Positions 13,001 through 20,281 of a DNA stretch of 20,281 nucleotides are shown here, one piece after another. This DNA comes from a virus. Each line of letters starts with the position of its first letter. Position 1 is the stretch's first letter. Under the pieces are notes generated by a model. It was not told the DNA's origin. It saw only the letters and a list, made by a program, of their open reading frames with translations, and ran no database searches. The stretch lies in IMG/VR virus record IMGVR_UViG_3300021138_001514, positions 1 through 20,281 of that record. One strand, 5' to 3'. The position numbers and the translations under genes were made by a program.

Positions 13001-16000
13001 TCATCATGACACGCCCAGGGCAGGCCGCCGTTGAACGTGCCTTTGGTACTGGCGTCGACGTTCCTGAGATGCTGAAGCACATGTACGGTGAGCTGACCGC
13101 GGTGCAGGACATGGGCGCTGAGATGAAGGCCGCTATTAGTTCATCGTTCCTCAGCAGCGAGAATGTTGAGAAGCAGGCTAACTATCTTTCCTCTACGCTC
13201 AGCACAGCCGAAGCCGGAGAGAAGTACAAGCAACTGTTCAAAGAACAGTATGACTATGCCTACAACCGTCAGGTTGGTGAGCGCATTGGTATTGGCAAAC
13301 TTACCGTCGCCAACTTGTACAAGAAGATTAGTTCGGGCGATTTTCAGATTAAGTCTTTGGGCGATCGTGGATTCCGTAGCACCTTTGACCCAATCGTTGA
13401 CCTCATGCAGGGCTACCTGAACGGTTGGTTCAAGTTGTTGACCTTGGCTACACCAGCCTGGGCCGAGCGTGTTGTTATCTCTGAAGCAATGCTGAACGCA
13501 CTTCGTATAGGTGGGCATGACTTCACCGAATCAAAGTTGGTGCAGTCGCTTGTCAAGAACCAGCAGTACTTGGGTAAGGTCGCTACTGGCGAGTTGGAGC
13601 GTAAGGCTTTCCGTGCTGCTATTAGTAACACAATCATCGGTATCGACAAGGCTCTGACCAGGACTCTGAAGGGCAAGGAGTTTGACGACTTCTTCCAGTT
13701 CGTCACCAACCTCTACGCCGAGACAGATGGACACATGCTGGGTGGCGTTCACGCTCAGGGCGATTTAATGTCTGAGGACGGTTTCCAGTCAGCGGTTTCC
13801 AACAAGATAGTCGGAATCAAGAACGGCAAACTTAAGACATCAAACAAGATGCTGGGCGAGGGATTCATTCGCCGTAACTCCAGCGACTCTGACGCAGGTG
13901 CGGCACTCTACGAATCAATTACTCGTGCCAGCCGAGACACTGTTTTCTCCGAAGTCGCTCGCTTTGAACTTGCCAAGATTGAAGAAGAAGGCCAGAAGAT
14001 ATTTGACAGCAATTCTTCGTTCTACACCGAACTTGCTCAGAAGGACGCCTACGAAACTCTGACCAAGAACGAAGTTGATATAAACGAAAAGACGATGAAG
14101 GTTCAGCTCAAGAAGTCTATTCAGAAGCAGATTAGAACTCTCGGTGGCCAGTCGTTCTCCAACTCCGTCGATCTTATTAAGTTGCGCTCAGCAGCAGACC
14201 GCCACATGGAACAGTTCATCAGTGGACAGCCTGAGGAGTTTCGCATGAACTTCCAGCGCAATACAAAAGTTTCGGCTAAGTACCCAGACTTGACACCACA
14301 CCAGGGCTGGGCACGCACAGCGGTTGACCACATTCATGGACTCTCCACCAACGTCAACTCTCGTGATGTTGAGTCAGCTATCTTCCCAGAGATTCTGCAC
14401 CAGATTGCCAACAAGGATTACCAGACGCAGGAAGAACTGGCCACATGGCTCAGGGATTCTTACCAGAAGGGCGAGCCAGTACCGTCAGCCTTCCCAGCCC
14501 ACGAGTACATCCCAATGCTTTCGTCGGGCCACTTCAACCCTCTCCGCAAGTTCTCTGACTACTTACACCACGGGCCTCTTGGCAGGATTGTGAACACGGG
14601 TAGCCGTGACCCCATCTTCGTGTGGGAAACATGGCAACAGTACAAGAAGTGGATTCCGCTCATTGAGAATGGAACCATTGACATGGGCGAAGCGATGGGC
14701 AAGGCCCAGTCGGACGCTCTCATCAACATGAGCAAGTTTGTCCACAACCCAATGGACAAGACCATCTGGGAAGAAAACATGCGTGTTATCGCACCGTACT
14801 ACTTCGCCAAGAACCAGGCCATGCGTCGTGCTCTCCGTGTCGCTGGTGACAACTTCGCCGCCTTTGAGAAGTACATGAAGATTAACCTGGCCGTGACGGA
14901 CTACGTTGCCTTGGCGTACAACCAGAGTGGTATCGGTTCGTTCACATTCCCTGGCTCACAGTTGGTCATGGGATTGTCCAACGGTATCGTCAACGGGCTG
15001 TTGGCGGCACAGGGCCTGCCTACCTACGGTGGTCTTAAGGGCATGGGCATTGAGGCTTCACCCGCTTCACCGGACAGCATCATCATCACCGGCCAAATGC
15101 CTGGACTTGCTGGGTTCGCAGAGAACCTTGTCAGCATGCCATTCGGCCCTATCGTCACGATTCCCGCCAAACTTGTCTACTCGCAGATGCAGTACCGTGT
15201 TCCATTTATTGCCAGCGTTATTAAGTGGGCACTCGGCCCAGCGTCGATGAACTCAAGTATCTGGAGTGACCTGTTCCCGAACAGCACCGCTCAGAACATT
15301 TACAAGGGCGTCTACGGTTACTTCAACCAGAACGAAGTCGGCTCGTACTTGTCTAGCGAAATCCACGTTGTCGGCAACCAGGCCACTGACTTCTGGACAG
15401 GTCTACGACTCCAGGCCGCAGCAATGCTGGAGAAGAAGGGCGCTATCAACGCCCAAAACATCCGTTCAGGAGCCGCCCAGGAACTCATCAGTTACTACGC
15501 TGGACGTAAGTTCGACCAGTTCATGAAGAACCCCATTAACAGGGCTGACTTCCAGGACGACGCCAACTGGCACACAGCCGCTCTTTACGCTGCCAAGACG
15601 CTAGTTTCCACAGGCACTCCGCTCTCAGCAGTTATCTCCAGCGACACGCAAGTGCAGACTCAGCTCAACAAGATTGCCCTGGAAAAGGACGCACAGGGAG
15701 ACTACAGGTTCCCGACCTACACGCTCCAGGTTGCTGAACTTCTCCGTCGCTTCCCGAATGAACTGTTTGGAACAATGGCCCACACCGAAAGTCCGTTCTC
15801 TACTTGGAACGAGAACTACGGATCGGTCGCCTACGTCAACGCCCACGAAAAATTGGTGAAGGCATACCCTTACATCACTGCCTTCCTCGGCTCACAGGTT
15901 GGCAAGGGTTCACAGTACGACCCAGTGGCTTCCCAAATCTTTGAGGGTCTTGGCCTTCGAGCTAAGGAAACTCCGTCCGAGTTTATTAACAACATGCGCA

Positions 16001-16467
16001 TTACGCACGGTAACTACCAGTTCTACAACGTCATGCTTCCTGAGTACCAGTCGCTCTACCCAGGCACATACTCCGATGGACTTAGTTCAGAGGGCTACTA
16101 CGCATGGCAAACCTCAGGTAAGTATTACGCCGAGAACACCAACTCAGCATGGGGTAACTACCATTACGGTGGCCAAGCCAAGCAGACCGCAGTTGACACA
16201 TATCAGGACTTGCAGAGTTTCATGAAAGACTCAAACGCAGTTGCCACGCTCACCCCTGAGCAAAAGCAATATCTTCCACTGCTCATTGATGCTCGAAAGT
16301 CATGGGAGAAGCAGTACCTTGCCGCCGCTGGTGAGAAGTCCGAACAGACTGCGCTGGAAAGCCAATGGTACAATGAATGTACTACGGCTTCCACGACCCC
16401 TGGCTGGAGTCAGTTCGCCTCAATTATCACTGGCGTGTTCCAGAAACTACCACCACCACAAGGATAA
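10054..16467 (+). CDS. Giant 2137-residue virion protein, probably internal or ejected
   Basis: This gene takes up almost a third of the window. The protein is helix-rich throughout with few cysteines. Glycine-rich hydrophobic stretches lie near 117-142 (FGMIGNAVGYLPGKAIGYL), 250-267 and 1120-1145, as seen in proteins that must meet membranes. A basic, aromatic segment near 1566-1600 (NPMDKTIWEENMRVIAPYYF) stands out as the most conserved-looking part. Its place between portal and scaffold genes, and the N4-type capsid, suggest an internal or ejection protein comparable in role to N4 gp50 or T7 gp16. I looked for RNA polymerase and lysozyme motifs and saw none. The start overlaps the previous stop (TAATG). 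Confidence 0.65.
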   Translation: MPSVNGADIGGQPAGGGVVAEQKQNNPQYWMDNLLSSNPALKADPMLVTSLYNQFKDSSDPQQLAHSTFMSRLLDKSVDQVGLTNLYPTFQGEPMVAPKVRQPDKWWQAANTTDNLFSKAFGMIGNAVGYLPGKAIGYLTQDKGIGNATQSALSNLITGIPNLAVQGITKGAVDLGRLATGNIGDLTAGQGLPQWSIKDPLYLGQAVKEALQVGQNLPWMADTYMTNLKSQMNQKGTAQAISDQWGNLVSGMVLSGGIGGAAEAAEGTTVLDAAEQAAETANAQDAQVIKNLTEKMKSEPLTAEEQAALEKAKQDLVSRDSNALYKMSYQDALDEYKGKFPTSYLSLQQELESGAITQKEFDQAIAKDISEESAPAFNNASEALNGETPIEQAAQDEIQKAKLATSDKVWQKVVEGITYPVALPLKGIGMLAKAIGSRSANITYLLGALQAQEDPQDAYTWQLAQQGKVLNEDGSTQDLGIEIANSLGIDGMWGTSVRDLVDVGLKWVVDDPIASFSLIAKESRSAYGMTGVLGKWFNGTGIKEVGDVDRAYRQYSSVRRAIDWMASHSASEISGRFSALNLSSRMLNRLGEAKSAAQVMNILEEASQSMMMADRITSMPTMGWYTYVKAGLRGETADKFATLADALASPTLPTKDIIEALEKETGADITPHDVGYSAGGVAEKAQILYSQRLRRLFSSKQMIIEGGRITDRKLIVGSARSVNGIMQFLRNSFMSDDFVRMIGDQLIRHSDNPEKWNNIYNNSMRIALYRRMLASTAHSDFGLFIDKMSSEIDSHIYAQSGVDGGSMAMDQAMVADNNDLADRVMDEDGKMTVAAVGDTQLGERMLPTERQFRQLGRFFGKVAMNTNRTGGDVFLRSTDKTFEVVRQLAETARVQTEKFLSNFKYEDRAQDFAPTLDGEDSGFKGYIAKAQEITEKAKQMLEGDELKGLTDAERYASVVKYLDGELDHARDLYTSASKRYEQIIMTRPGQAAVERAFGTGVDVPEMLKHMYGELTAVQDMGAEMKAAISSSFLSSENVEKQANYLSSTLSTAEAGEKYKQLFKEQYDYAYNRQVGERIGIGKLTVANLYKKISSGDFQIKSLGDRGFRSTFDPIVDLMQGYLNGWFKLLTLATPAWAERVVISEAMLNALRIGGHDFTESKLVQSLVKNQQYLGKVATGELERKAFRAAISNTIIGIDKALTRTLKGKEFDDFFQFVTNLYAETDGHMLGGVHAQGDLMSEDGFQSAVSNKIVGIKNGKLKTSNKMLGEGFIRRNSSDSDAGAALYESITRASRDTVFSEVARFELAKIEEEGQKIFDSNSSFYTELAQKDAYETLTKNEVDINEKTMKVQLKKSIQKQIRTLGGQSFSNSVDLIKLRSAADRHMEQFISGQPEEFRMNFQRNTKVSAKYPDLTPHQGWARTAVDHIHGLSTNVNSRDVESAIFPEILHQIANKDYQTQEELATWLRDSYQKGEPVPSAFPAHEYIPMLSSGHFNPLRKFSDYLHHGPLGRIVNTGSRDPIFVWETWQQYKKWIPLIENGTIDMGEAMGKAQSDALINMSKFVHNPMDKTIWEENMRVIAPYYFAKNQAMRRALRVAGDNFAAFEKYMKINLAVTDYVALAYNQSGIGSFTFPGSQLVMGLSNGIVNGLLAAQGLPTYGGLKGMGIEASPASPDSIIITGQMPGLAGFAENLVSMPFGPIVTIPAKLVYSQMQYRVPFIASVIKWALGPASMNSSIWSDLFPNSTAQNIYKGVYGYFNQNEVGSYLSSEIHVVGNQATDFWTGLRLQAAAMLEKKGAINAQNIRSGAAQELISYYAGRKFDQFMKNPINRADFQDDANWHTAALYAAKTLVSTGTPLSAVISSDTQVQTQLNKIALEKDAQGDYRFPTYTLQVAELLRRFPNELFGTMAHTESPFSTWNENYGSVAYVNAHEKLVKAYPYITAFLGSQVGKGSQYDPVASQIFEGLGLRAKETPSEFINNMRITHGNYQFYNVMLPEYQSLYPGTYSDGLSSEGYYAWQTSGKYYAENTNSAWGNYHYGGQAKQTAVDTYQDLQSFMKDSNAVATLTPEQKQYLPLLIDARKSWEKQYLAAAGEKSEQTALESQWYNECTTASTTPGWSQFASIITGVFQKLPPPQG

Positions 16468-16470
16468 AAA

Positions 16471-17070
16471 ATGGCCGACAAACCACTAGCAGAAGAAACT
16501 CAAGCTCAAGAGCCGAAACTGATGACGCAGGCTGACATGAAGCAACTCGCTCATGACTACGCCGTGCCGATGTCGGACGGTACTTTGAAGGAACTCGCTC
16601 AGGACATGACCCCTGAAAAGGGCAAGGCGTTCGAGGACTACGTAAAGACCACGGCATCAGGACTCTACCCATCCTTGGCTCCCCAGATTCAGGCCGGTAT
16701 CAAGACCGCCTACCTACTCGACCCTTACCGCCAGGTAGCCAAGCAGATGCTGGGTGAGCAGTTTGAGCCTAACTTCATGACCGATCCCAAGTCGTCAGCC
16801 GCTCTCAACGGTGGCCGTGACCCTAAGACCGGACGCCCAGTTCCCATGAGTCTGGACGAATGGAAAGGCCACATCCAGTCTCACCCTGGCTTTGGTTGGG
16901 ATAAAACTCCAGCCGCCCAGGAAAAGGTGGCGTCCATTATCCAAGGGCTTCAGCAGGAAATGGCCGGTGGCCAGCAGGCACAGATGGCTAACCCATCACA
17001 GCAACCAGTTCCATCCCCAGCCGAAGGTCGCATGAGCGCAGCAGCACCTATGCCAGGAAGTGAGCAGTAA
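16471..17070 (+). CDS. Unknown structural protein, Gln-rich tail
   Basis: This protein has 199 residues, starting 3 bp after the giant gene, with AAGGAT at the end of that gene as ribosome binding site. The body is helical (LMTQADMKQLAHDYAVP, then LKELAQDM, then a YPSLAPQIQAGIKTAYLLDPY segment), and the last 40 residues are Gln, Pro and Met rich like the tails of the portal and the 9578 gene. It is probably a virion partner of the giant protein. No family is recognised. The stop overlaps the next start as TAATG. Confidence 0.65.
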   Translation: MADKPLAEETQAQEPKLMTQADMKQLAHDYAVPMSDGTLKELAQDMTPEKGKAFEDYVKTTASGLYPSLAPQIQAGIKTAYLLDPYRQVAKQMLGEQFEPNFMTDPKSSAALNGGRDPKTGRPVPMSLDEWKGHIQSHPGFGWDKTPAAQEKVASIIQGLQQEMAGGQQAQMANPSQQPVPSPAEGRMSAAAPMPGSEQ

Positions 17071-18560
17071 TGAAGCGAGCAAAACAGAAAACTACAACGA
17101 CCACTATCTTCAATCCCTTTGGTTCTGGCGGTGGCGCTGATGGCGCAACAGCGATTAAGTACCCACCAGCAAGCGTTATTGCAAAGGCTCTCATCAGCTC
17201 CAACGCTAATGCCTCTACCGCCCAGGCACTCGCTCTCAAGCTGGGTGGCACTCCCGTTAACGTACCTGGTGGAATCACCGACTCAGCAGGAAACATCACT
17301 TCTGGTGGCGCTGACGCCCTTACCACTGAGATTCTTACTCAGGGTGGCCCAGCCCTGTTTGAGGCCATGTTCGGGGGCATCAAGGGATTTAACCCTAGCG
17401 ACTGGCTGACTGGTGGAACCAAGACACAATCTTCGTATTCCAAGGGTTTTGTTGAGGCTTTGAACGCCATCGCTAAGGACCTCGGTGGTGACACTACCAA
17501 GGCCCCAACGCTCTCTGAGAACTTCGGCCCTGGCCTTACGGTATCCCAGCAACAGAGTCGTGACACGCTCCTTGAAGCAATCAACATCTCTGGCCAGAAC
17601 GCTATGGAAGTGGCCAACGCCACGGCAACGTCGAACCAGAAGAACAGCGCCTACCAGACCCTAGACGCATGGCTTCAGTCGGTTGACATGAACTCCCTGG
17701 CCCCTGAGGTCTTTAAGTGGGCGTTCACTGACAACATCACTAACCCCAAAGAACTGATGAACATGGTCCGTAACACCGACCAGTACAAGACCCAGTTCGC
17801 TGGCCTTATCCAGCAACAGAAGGAAGCGGCGGCCAACGGCACTAAGCCCCTCACTGAAGCCACGTACATGACGCTTGTGAACTCGTATCAGCAGACAGCA
17901 CAGGCGGCAGGTCTTCCAGCAGGGTTTCTTACGACCCCAGACCCCAAGACCAAGATGACCCCTATCGCCAAGTTGGTGGCAGGAAACGTCTCTGCGGCTG
18001 AGTTTTCACGCCGAGTTGCCTACGGTTACCAGGCAGTAGAATCCTTGCCCCAGGACTTGCAGAACCAGTTTATGCAACAGCACGGTATCGGCAAGGGCGG
18101 TCTAGTCGCTTACTTCCTCGATCCAGTAAAGGCCGAGCCGGTTATTGAGCGTCAGGCTCTCGGAGCAAACCTTCAGTACTCTGCACAGCAGGCTGGCCTC
18201 AAGGGATTTAACGCTGGTCAAGCCGGTGACCTGGGTGAAATGGTACGTATCGCTGGCGCTGGCCAGTCGGTCATGCAGGACCCATACCAAACACTTACGC
18301 TAGGTTCCGCTCAGAAGGCCCTACAGACCGCTTCTAAGGACGTTGAGTTGACAGGTAACGCTCCAGGCGCAAACGCCCCTACGGTCAACACAGCCACCCT
18401 TGTAGGCGCTCAGGTGGCAGGCTACGAAGGAACCAACCTTCAGGCCGCCCAGACAACTGCCGAGCGAGCCGCTCAAGCCAAGGCTGCACCGTTTGAAAAG
18501 GGCGGTGGCTACTCTGAGTCAGCCAAGGGTGTTACGGGAATCGGTTCAGCCTCGATTTAA
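17070..18560 (+). CDS. Unknown structural protein, 496 residues
   Basis: A basic, Thr-rich start (MKRAKQKTTTTT) leads into a Gly/Ala-rich region (about 16-90), then a helical body with many Gln, Asn and Ala residues and repeated QxxAxxAGL-like segments (for example TAQAAGLPAGFL and SAQQAGLKGFNAGQAG). The Ala/Gly/Gln composition resembles internal head or ejection proteins of podovirus-like phages. It ends the first late unit; the stop is followed by a promoter candidate and an RNA leader. No catalytic motif is seen, and the role is inferred only from position. Confidence 0.65.
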   Translation: MKRAKQKTTTTTIFNPFGSGGGADGATAIKYPPASVIAKALISSNANASTAQALALKLGGTPVNVPGGITDSAGNITSGGADALTTEILTQGGPALFEAMFGGIKGFNPSDWLTGGTKTQSSYSKGFVEALNAIAKDLGGDTTKAPTLSENFGPGLTVSQQQSRDTLLEAINISGQNAMEVANATATSNQKNSAYQTLDAWLQSVDMNSLAPEVFKWAFTDNITNPKELMNMVRNTDQYKTQFAGLIQQQKEAAANGTKPLTEATYMTLVNSYQQTAQAAGLPAGFLTTPDPKTKMTPIAKLVAGNVSAAEFSRRVAYGYQAVESLPQDLQNQFMQQHGIGKGGLVAYFLDPVKAEPVIERQALGANLQYSAQQAGLKGFNAGQAGDLGEMVRIAGAGQSVMQDPYQTLTLGSAQKALQTASKDVELTGNAPGANAPTVNTATLVGAQVAGYEGTNLQAAQTTAERAAQAKAAPFEKGGGYSESAKGVTGIGSASI

Positions 18561-18580
18561 TCCTGGTACAATAAGGATTA
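18558..18580 (+). promoter_or_regulatory. Extended -10 promoter inside a perfect inverted repeat
   Basis: TAATCCT (18558-18564) is a perfect inverted repeat of AGGATTA (18574-18580), 9 bp apart. The spacer contains TACAAT (18567-18572), preceded by an extended -10 TGG. The -35 is poor. A repressor or activator bound to the repeat would cover the -10. Confidence 0.5.
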
Positions 18581-18590
18581 GGAGTTCGGC

Positions 18591-18650
18591 CCCGTTAGCG
18601 CACGGGTGAGCTGTTCACCAAACCCGCTAATGGGAAGTGCGCCATTAGTG
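18591..18650 (+). promoter_or_regulatory. Scaffold-capsid mRNA leader with alternative hairpins
   Basis: CCCGTTAGCG (18591-18600) pairs with CGCTAATGGG (18625-18634), enclosing GGTGA-GCTGT-TCACC (18605-18619). The same CGCTAATGG can instead pair with CCATTAGTG (18642-18650), 9 bp with one G.U. GCGCAC (18598-18603) can also pair with GTGCGC (18637-18642). These pairings exclude one another. The leader ends 70 nt before the scaffold start and may control late expression. Confidence 0.55.
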
Positions 18651-18719
18651 CGTAAAGTGCACAATTTATCCGTTTTGTTTACCTCTGAACAAGGCGCGTA
18701 CCTAGAAGGAGCGATCAAC

Positions 18720-19205
18720 ATGTCCGACCTCGACAACGAACTTGACGAAACCAACGAAGGCTCACAGCCGCTAGACCCGAATATTCGGCGTCAGTTGCGT
18801 GAAGCTGACAAGGCTCGCAAGGAACTTGAATCAGCAAGGGCTGAACTAGAGAAGCAAAAGCTCGAACTTCAGTTCACTAAGGCTGGTATACCTGAAACGG
18901 GTGCAGGTGCTTTACTCCGAAAGGCTTATGACGGAGATTCCTCAGTAGAGGCAATCCGCAAGGCCGCAGAAGAATATGGCATTTTGACCCCTCAGCAGGA
19001 ATCCAACCCCGCTGTCGATGGAGAACTTGATGCTCTACGTCGCGCCCAAGGTGCAACGATTGGTACGTCAGGAGCCGGTCCCGATTTGGGACAGGAGTTC
19101 CTTGCTCGCATCCAAGAAGCAACAAGCCCAGAGGAAGCCATGAAGATCGTAGCAGAATCCCAGTACGAAAAACTGGGCGTCTGGACTTCTAGGAACGTGC
19201 GTTAA
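18720..19205 (+). CDS. Capsid scaffolding protein
   Basis: This protein has 161 residues. ATG 18720 is chosen over an upstream in-frame GTG (18606) because AGAAGGAG (18704-18711) lies 8 nt before it and the upstream part would read through the leader hairpins. It is very acidic at the start (DLDNELDETNEGS), then has a highly charged coiled coil (IRRQLREADKARKELESARA and on, about 22-50), a middle helix and a short basic C-terminus (WTSRNVR) suited to capsid contact. Scaffolds guide prohead assembly and then leave. The position directly before the major capsid gene supports the call. Confidence 0.8.
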   Translation: MSDLDNELDETNEGSQPLDPNIRRQLREADKARKELESARAELEKQKLELQFTKAGIPETGAGALLRKAYDGDSSVEAIRKAAEEYGILTPQQESNPAVDGELDALRRAQGATIGTSGAGPDLGQEFLARIQEATSPEEAMKIVAESQYEKLGVWTSRNVR

Positions 19206-19231
19206 ACCACTAACCTAGAAAGGAGTCTGTG

Positions 19232-20281
19232 ATGGCCATTGACGGTTACTCAGACAACCCCACGGGAAGCTCAACTCTTGACTTCTCAAAAGCCGCTTAT
19301 GACCGTATGGCGTACTTCGCCCTGCGTCCTGAGCTTTACTTCGACGCTGTAGCTGACGTTCAGCCTACCGCTCAGTCGATGCCTGGTGCTTCGGTACAGT
19401 TCACCATCGTGAACGACCTGCCGATTTCAACCACGGCTCTCACCGAAACAAGCGACATCACCACTGTTGCAATGTCAGACTCAACTGTGTCTCTGACCCT
19501 TGCTGAATACGGTAACGGTGTTCTTACCACTGCCAAGCTCCGTGGTACTTCATTCGTCGACATCGACCCAATCGTTGCTAACGTAGTTGGTTACAACGCT
19601 GGTGTTTCGCTGGACACGATTGCTCGTGCTGCTCTTGACTCTGGTTCAAACGTACAGTACGCATCTGGCCTTGGCGCAACTTCGCTCCAGACTGGTGTTA
19701 CTACTCGTGCCGGTGTATCTTCAAGCAACACCCTTTCATCGCTCGACATCCGTGTGGCTCGTGCCCGTCTCCGTGCTCAGAACGTTCCTACGTTCGGCGG
19801 CATGTACGTTGGTTACATCCACCCAGACCTCGTAGCAGACCTTCAGGGCGAAACTGTTTCAGGTTCTAACATCCAGGGTTGGCGTGCACCACACGTATAC
19901 GCTCAGCCAGGTGAAATCTGGAACGGTGAACTCGGTGCGTTCGAAGGTGTCCGTTGGATCGAAACTCCTCGTGCTCCTGTATTCCAGGGCGCTGGTGCTT
20001 CTTCAACGAACGTCTACGGTACTATCATCGTTGGTCGCCAGGCTCTTGCCAAGGCTCACTCATACGTTGACGGTAACGGTGCGTTCCCACACGTAGTACC
20101 TGGTCCTGTAACTGACCGCCTGCGCCGCTTCGTACCAATGGGTTGGTACTGGCTTGGTGCTTACGGAATCTTCCGTCAGGCTTCAGTAATCCGCATCGAG
20201 TCAAGCTCACTCCTTGGTGGCGACATCAGCACCACTCCTGGTACTGGAACCGCTTACGAGCCAGCAGTAGACCTCGGTGAG
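19232..20281 (+). CDS. Major capsid protein, N4 gp56 family (partial, runs off the edge)
   Basis: The first 350 codons are present, with no stop before the right edge. AGAAAGGAG (19217-19225) precedes the ATG by 6 nt. The family pattern is clear: GYIHPDLVADLQGE (about 194-207), GEIWNGELGAFEGVRWIETPRA (split by the family as GE-G-fEGVrfiEtprA, about 227-248), YGTIIVGRQALAK (262-274) and a late GWYWLGAYGI. This is the HK97-fold shell subunit used by N4-like and other podovirus-like phages. Codon use is more biased to T- and C-ending forms (GGT, GCT, CGT, TCT) than in the neighbours, as expected for the most abundant protein. Confidence 0.9.
   Translation, partial: MAIDGYSDNPTGSSTLDFSKAAYDRMAYFALRPELYFDAVADVQPTAQSMPGASVQFTIVNDLPISTTALTETSDITTVAMSDSTVSLTLAEYGNGVLTTAKLRGTSFVDIDPIVANVVGYNAGVSLDTIARAALDSGSNVQYASGLGATSLQTGVTTRAGVSSSNTLSSLDIRVARARLRAQNVPTFGGMYVGYIHPDLVADLQGETVSGSNIQGWRAPHVYAQPGEIWNGELGAFEGVRWIETPRAPVFQGAGASSTNVYGTIIVGRQALAKAHSYVDGNGAFPHVVPGPVTDRLRRFVPMGWYWLGAYGIFRQASVIRIESSSLLGGDISTTPGTGTAYEPAVDLGE

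Noticed and set aside
10054-16467. N4-type virion RNA polymerase
   Set aside because: The T7-like polymerase motifs (DxxGR and RxxxKxxxYG) were not found on reading the translation.
18606-18719. N-terminal extension of the scaffold from GTG 18606
   Set aside because: It would translate through the leader hairpins, while a strong ribosome binding site precedes ATG 18720.
1-20281. CRISPR arrays, insertion sequences or integrase and attachment sites
   Set aside because: No regularly spaced repeats, transposase or recombinase was seen in any frame.

Overview
This window looks like part of a double-stranded DNA tailed bacteriophage, or a prophage of that type. The right side carries a morphogenesis module in order: large terminase, portal, small structural protein, a 2137-residue virion-type protein, two further structural candidates, scaffold, and a major capsid protein of the N4 gp56 type that runs off the right edge. 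The host cannot be named from sequence. Two tandem sites of the actinobacterial LexA form, an apparently leaderless gene and AAGGAG-type ribosome binding sites all fit an actinobacterium of moderate GC, but this is inference.

Region 1-1675 (plus strand) holds the tail of an upstream gene, a structured non-coding stretch, and a promoter-driven operon of a short DnaN-like sliding clamp, a minimal ArdA-like antirestriction protein and a small membrane protein, closed by a hairpin terminator. Region 1835-2820 is a convergent minus-strand operon of three small unknown proteins, including a 55-residue one. In both operons all gene junctions are TAATG overlaps. Both mRNAs carry the same kind of leader hairpin, with a 7-nt WTGACTA loop and differing but still paired stems, just before an identical ATGGGAGA ribosome-binding segment. 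The two operons are therefore probably co-regulated.

Region 2821-3944 has no convincing gene. It has a CA tract, two tandem LexA-type boxes, and then about 700 nt rich in long complementary segments whose wobble pairs favour a plus-strand transcript, ending in a strong intrinsic terminator. I read this as a candidate large structured non-coding RNA, possibly SOS-responsive. It is the most interesting part of the window.

Region 3945-5758 is a run of small, overlapping late or accessory genes: an HslV/proteasome-beta-like N-terminal-threonine peptidase that seems leaderless, a CxC mini-protein, a DUF6496-like basic protein, a zinc-finger-like protein, an all-alpha nucleotide-enzyme-like protein, a holin-like membrane protein and an unknown. 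Region 5759-20281 is the packaging and capsid module. It is nearly gapless except for a 159-bp segment before the scaffold gene, which holds a probable promoter inside an inverted repeat and an RNA leader with mutually exclusive hairpins.
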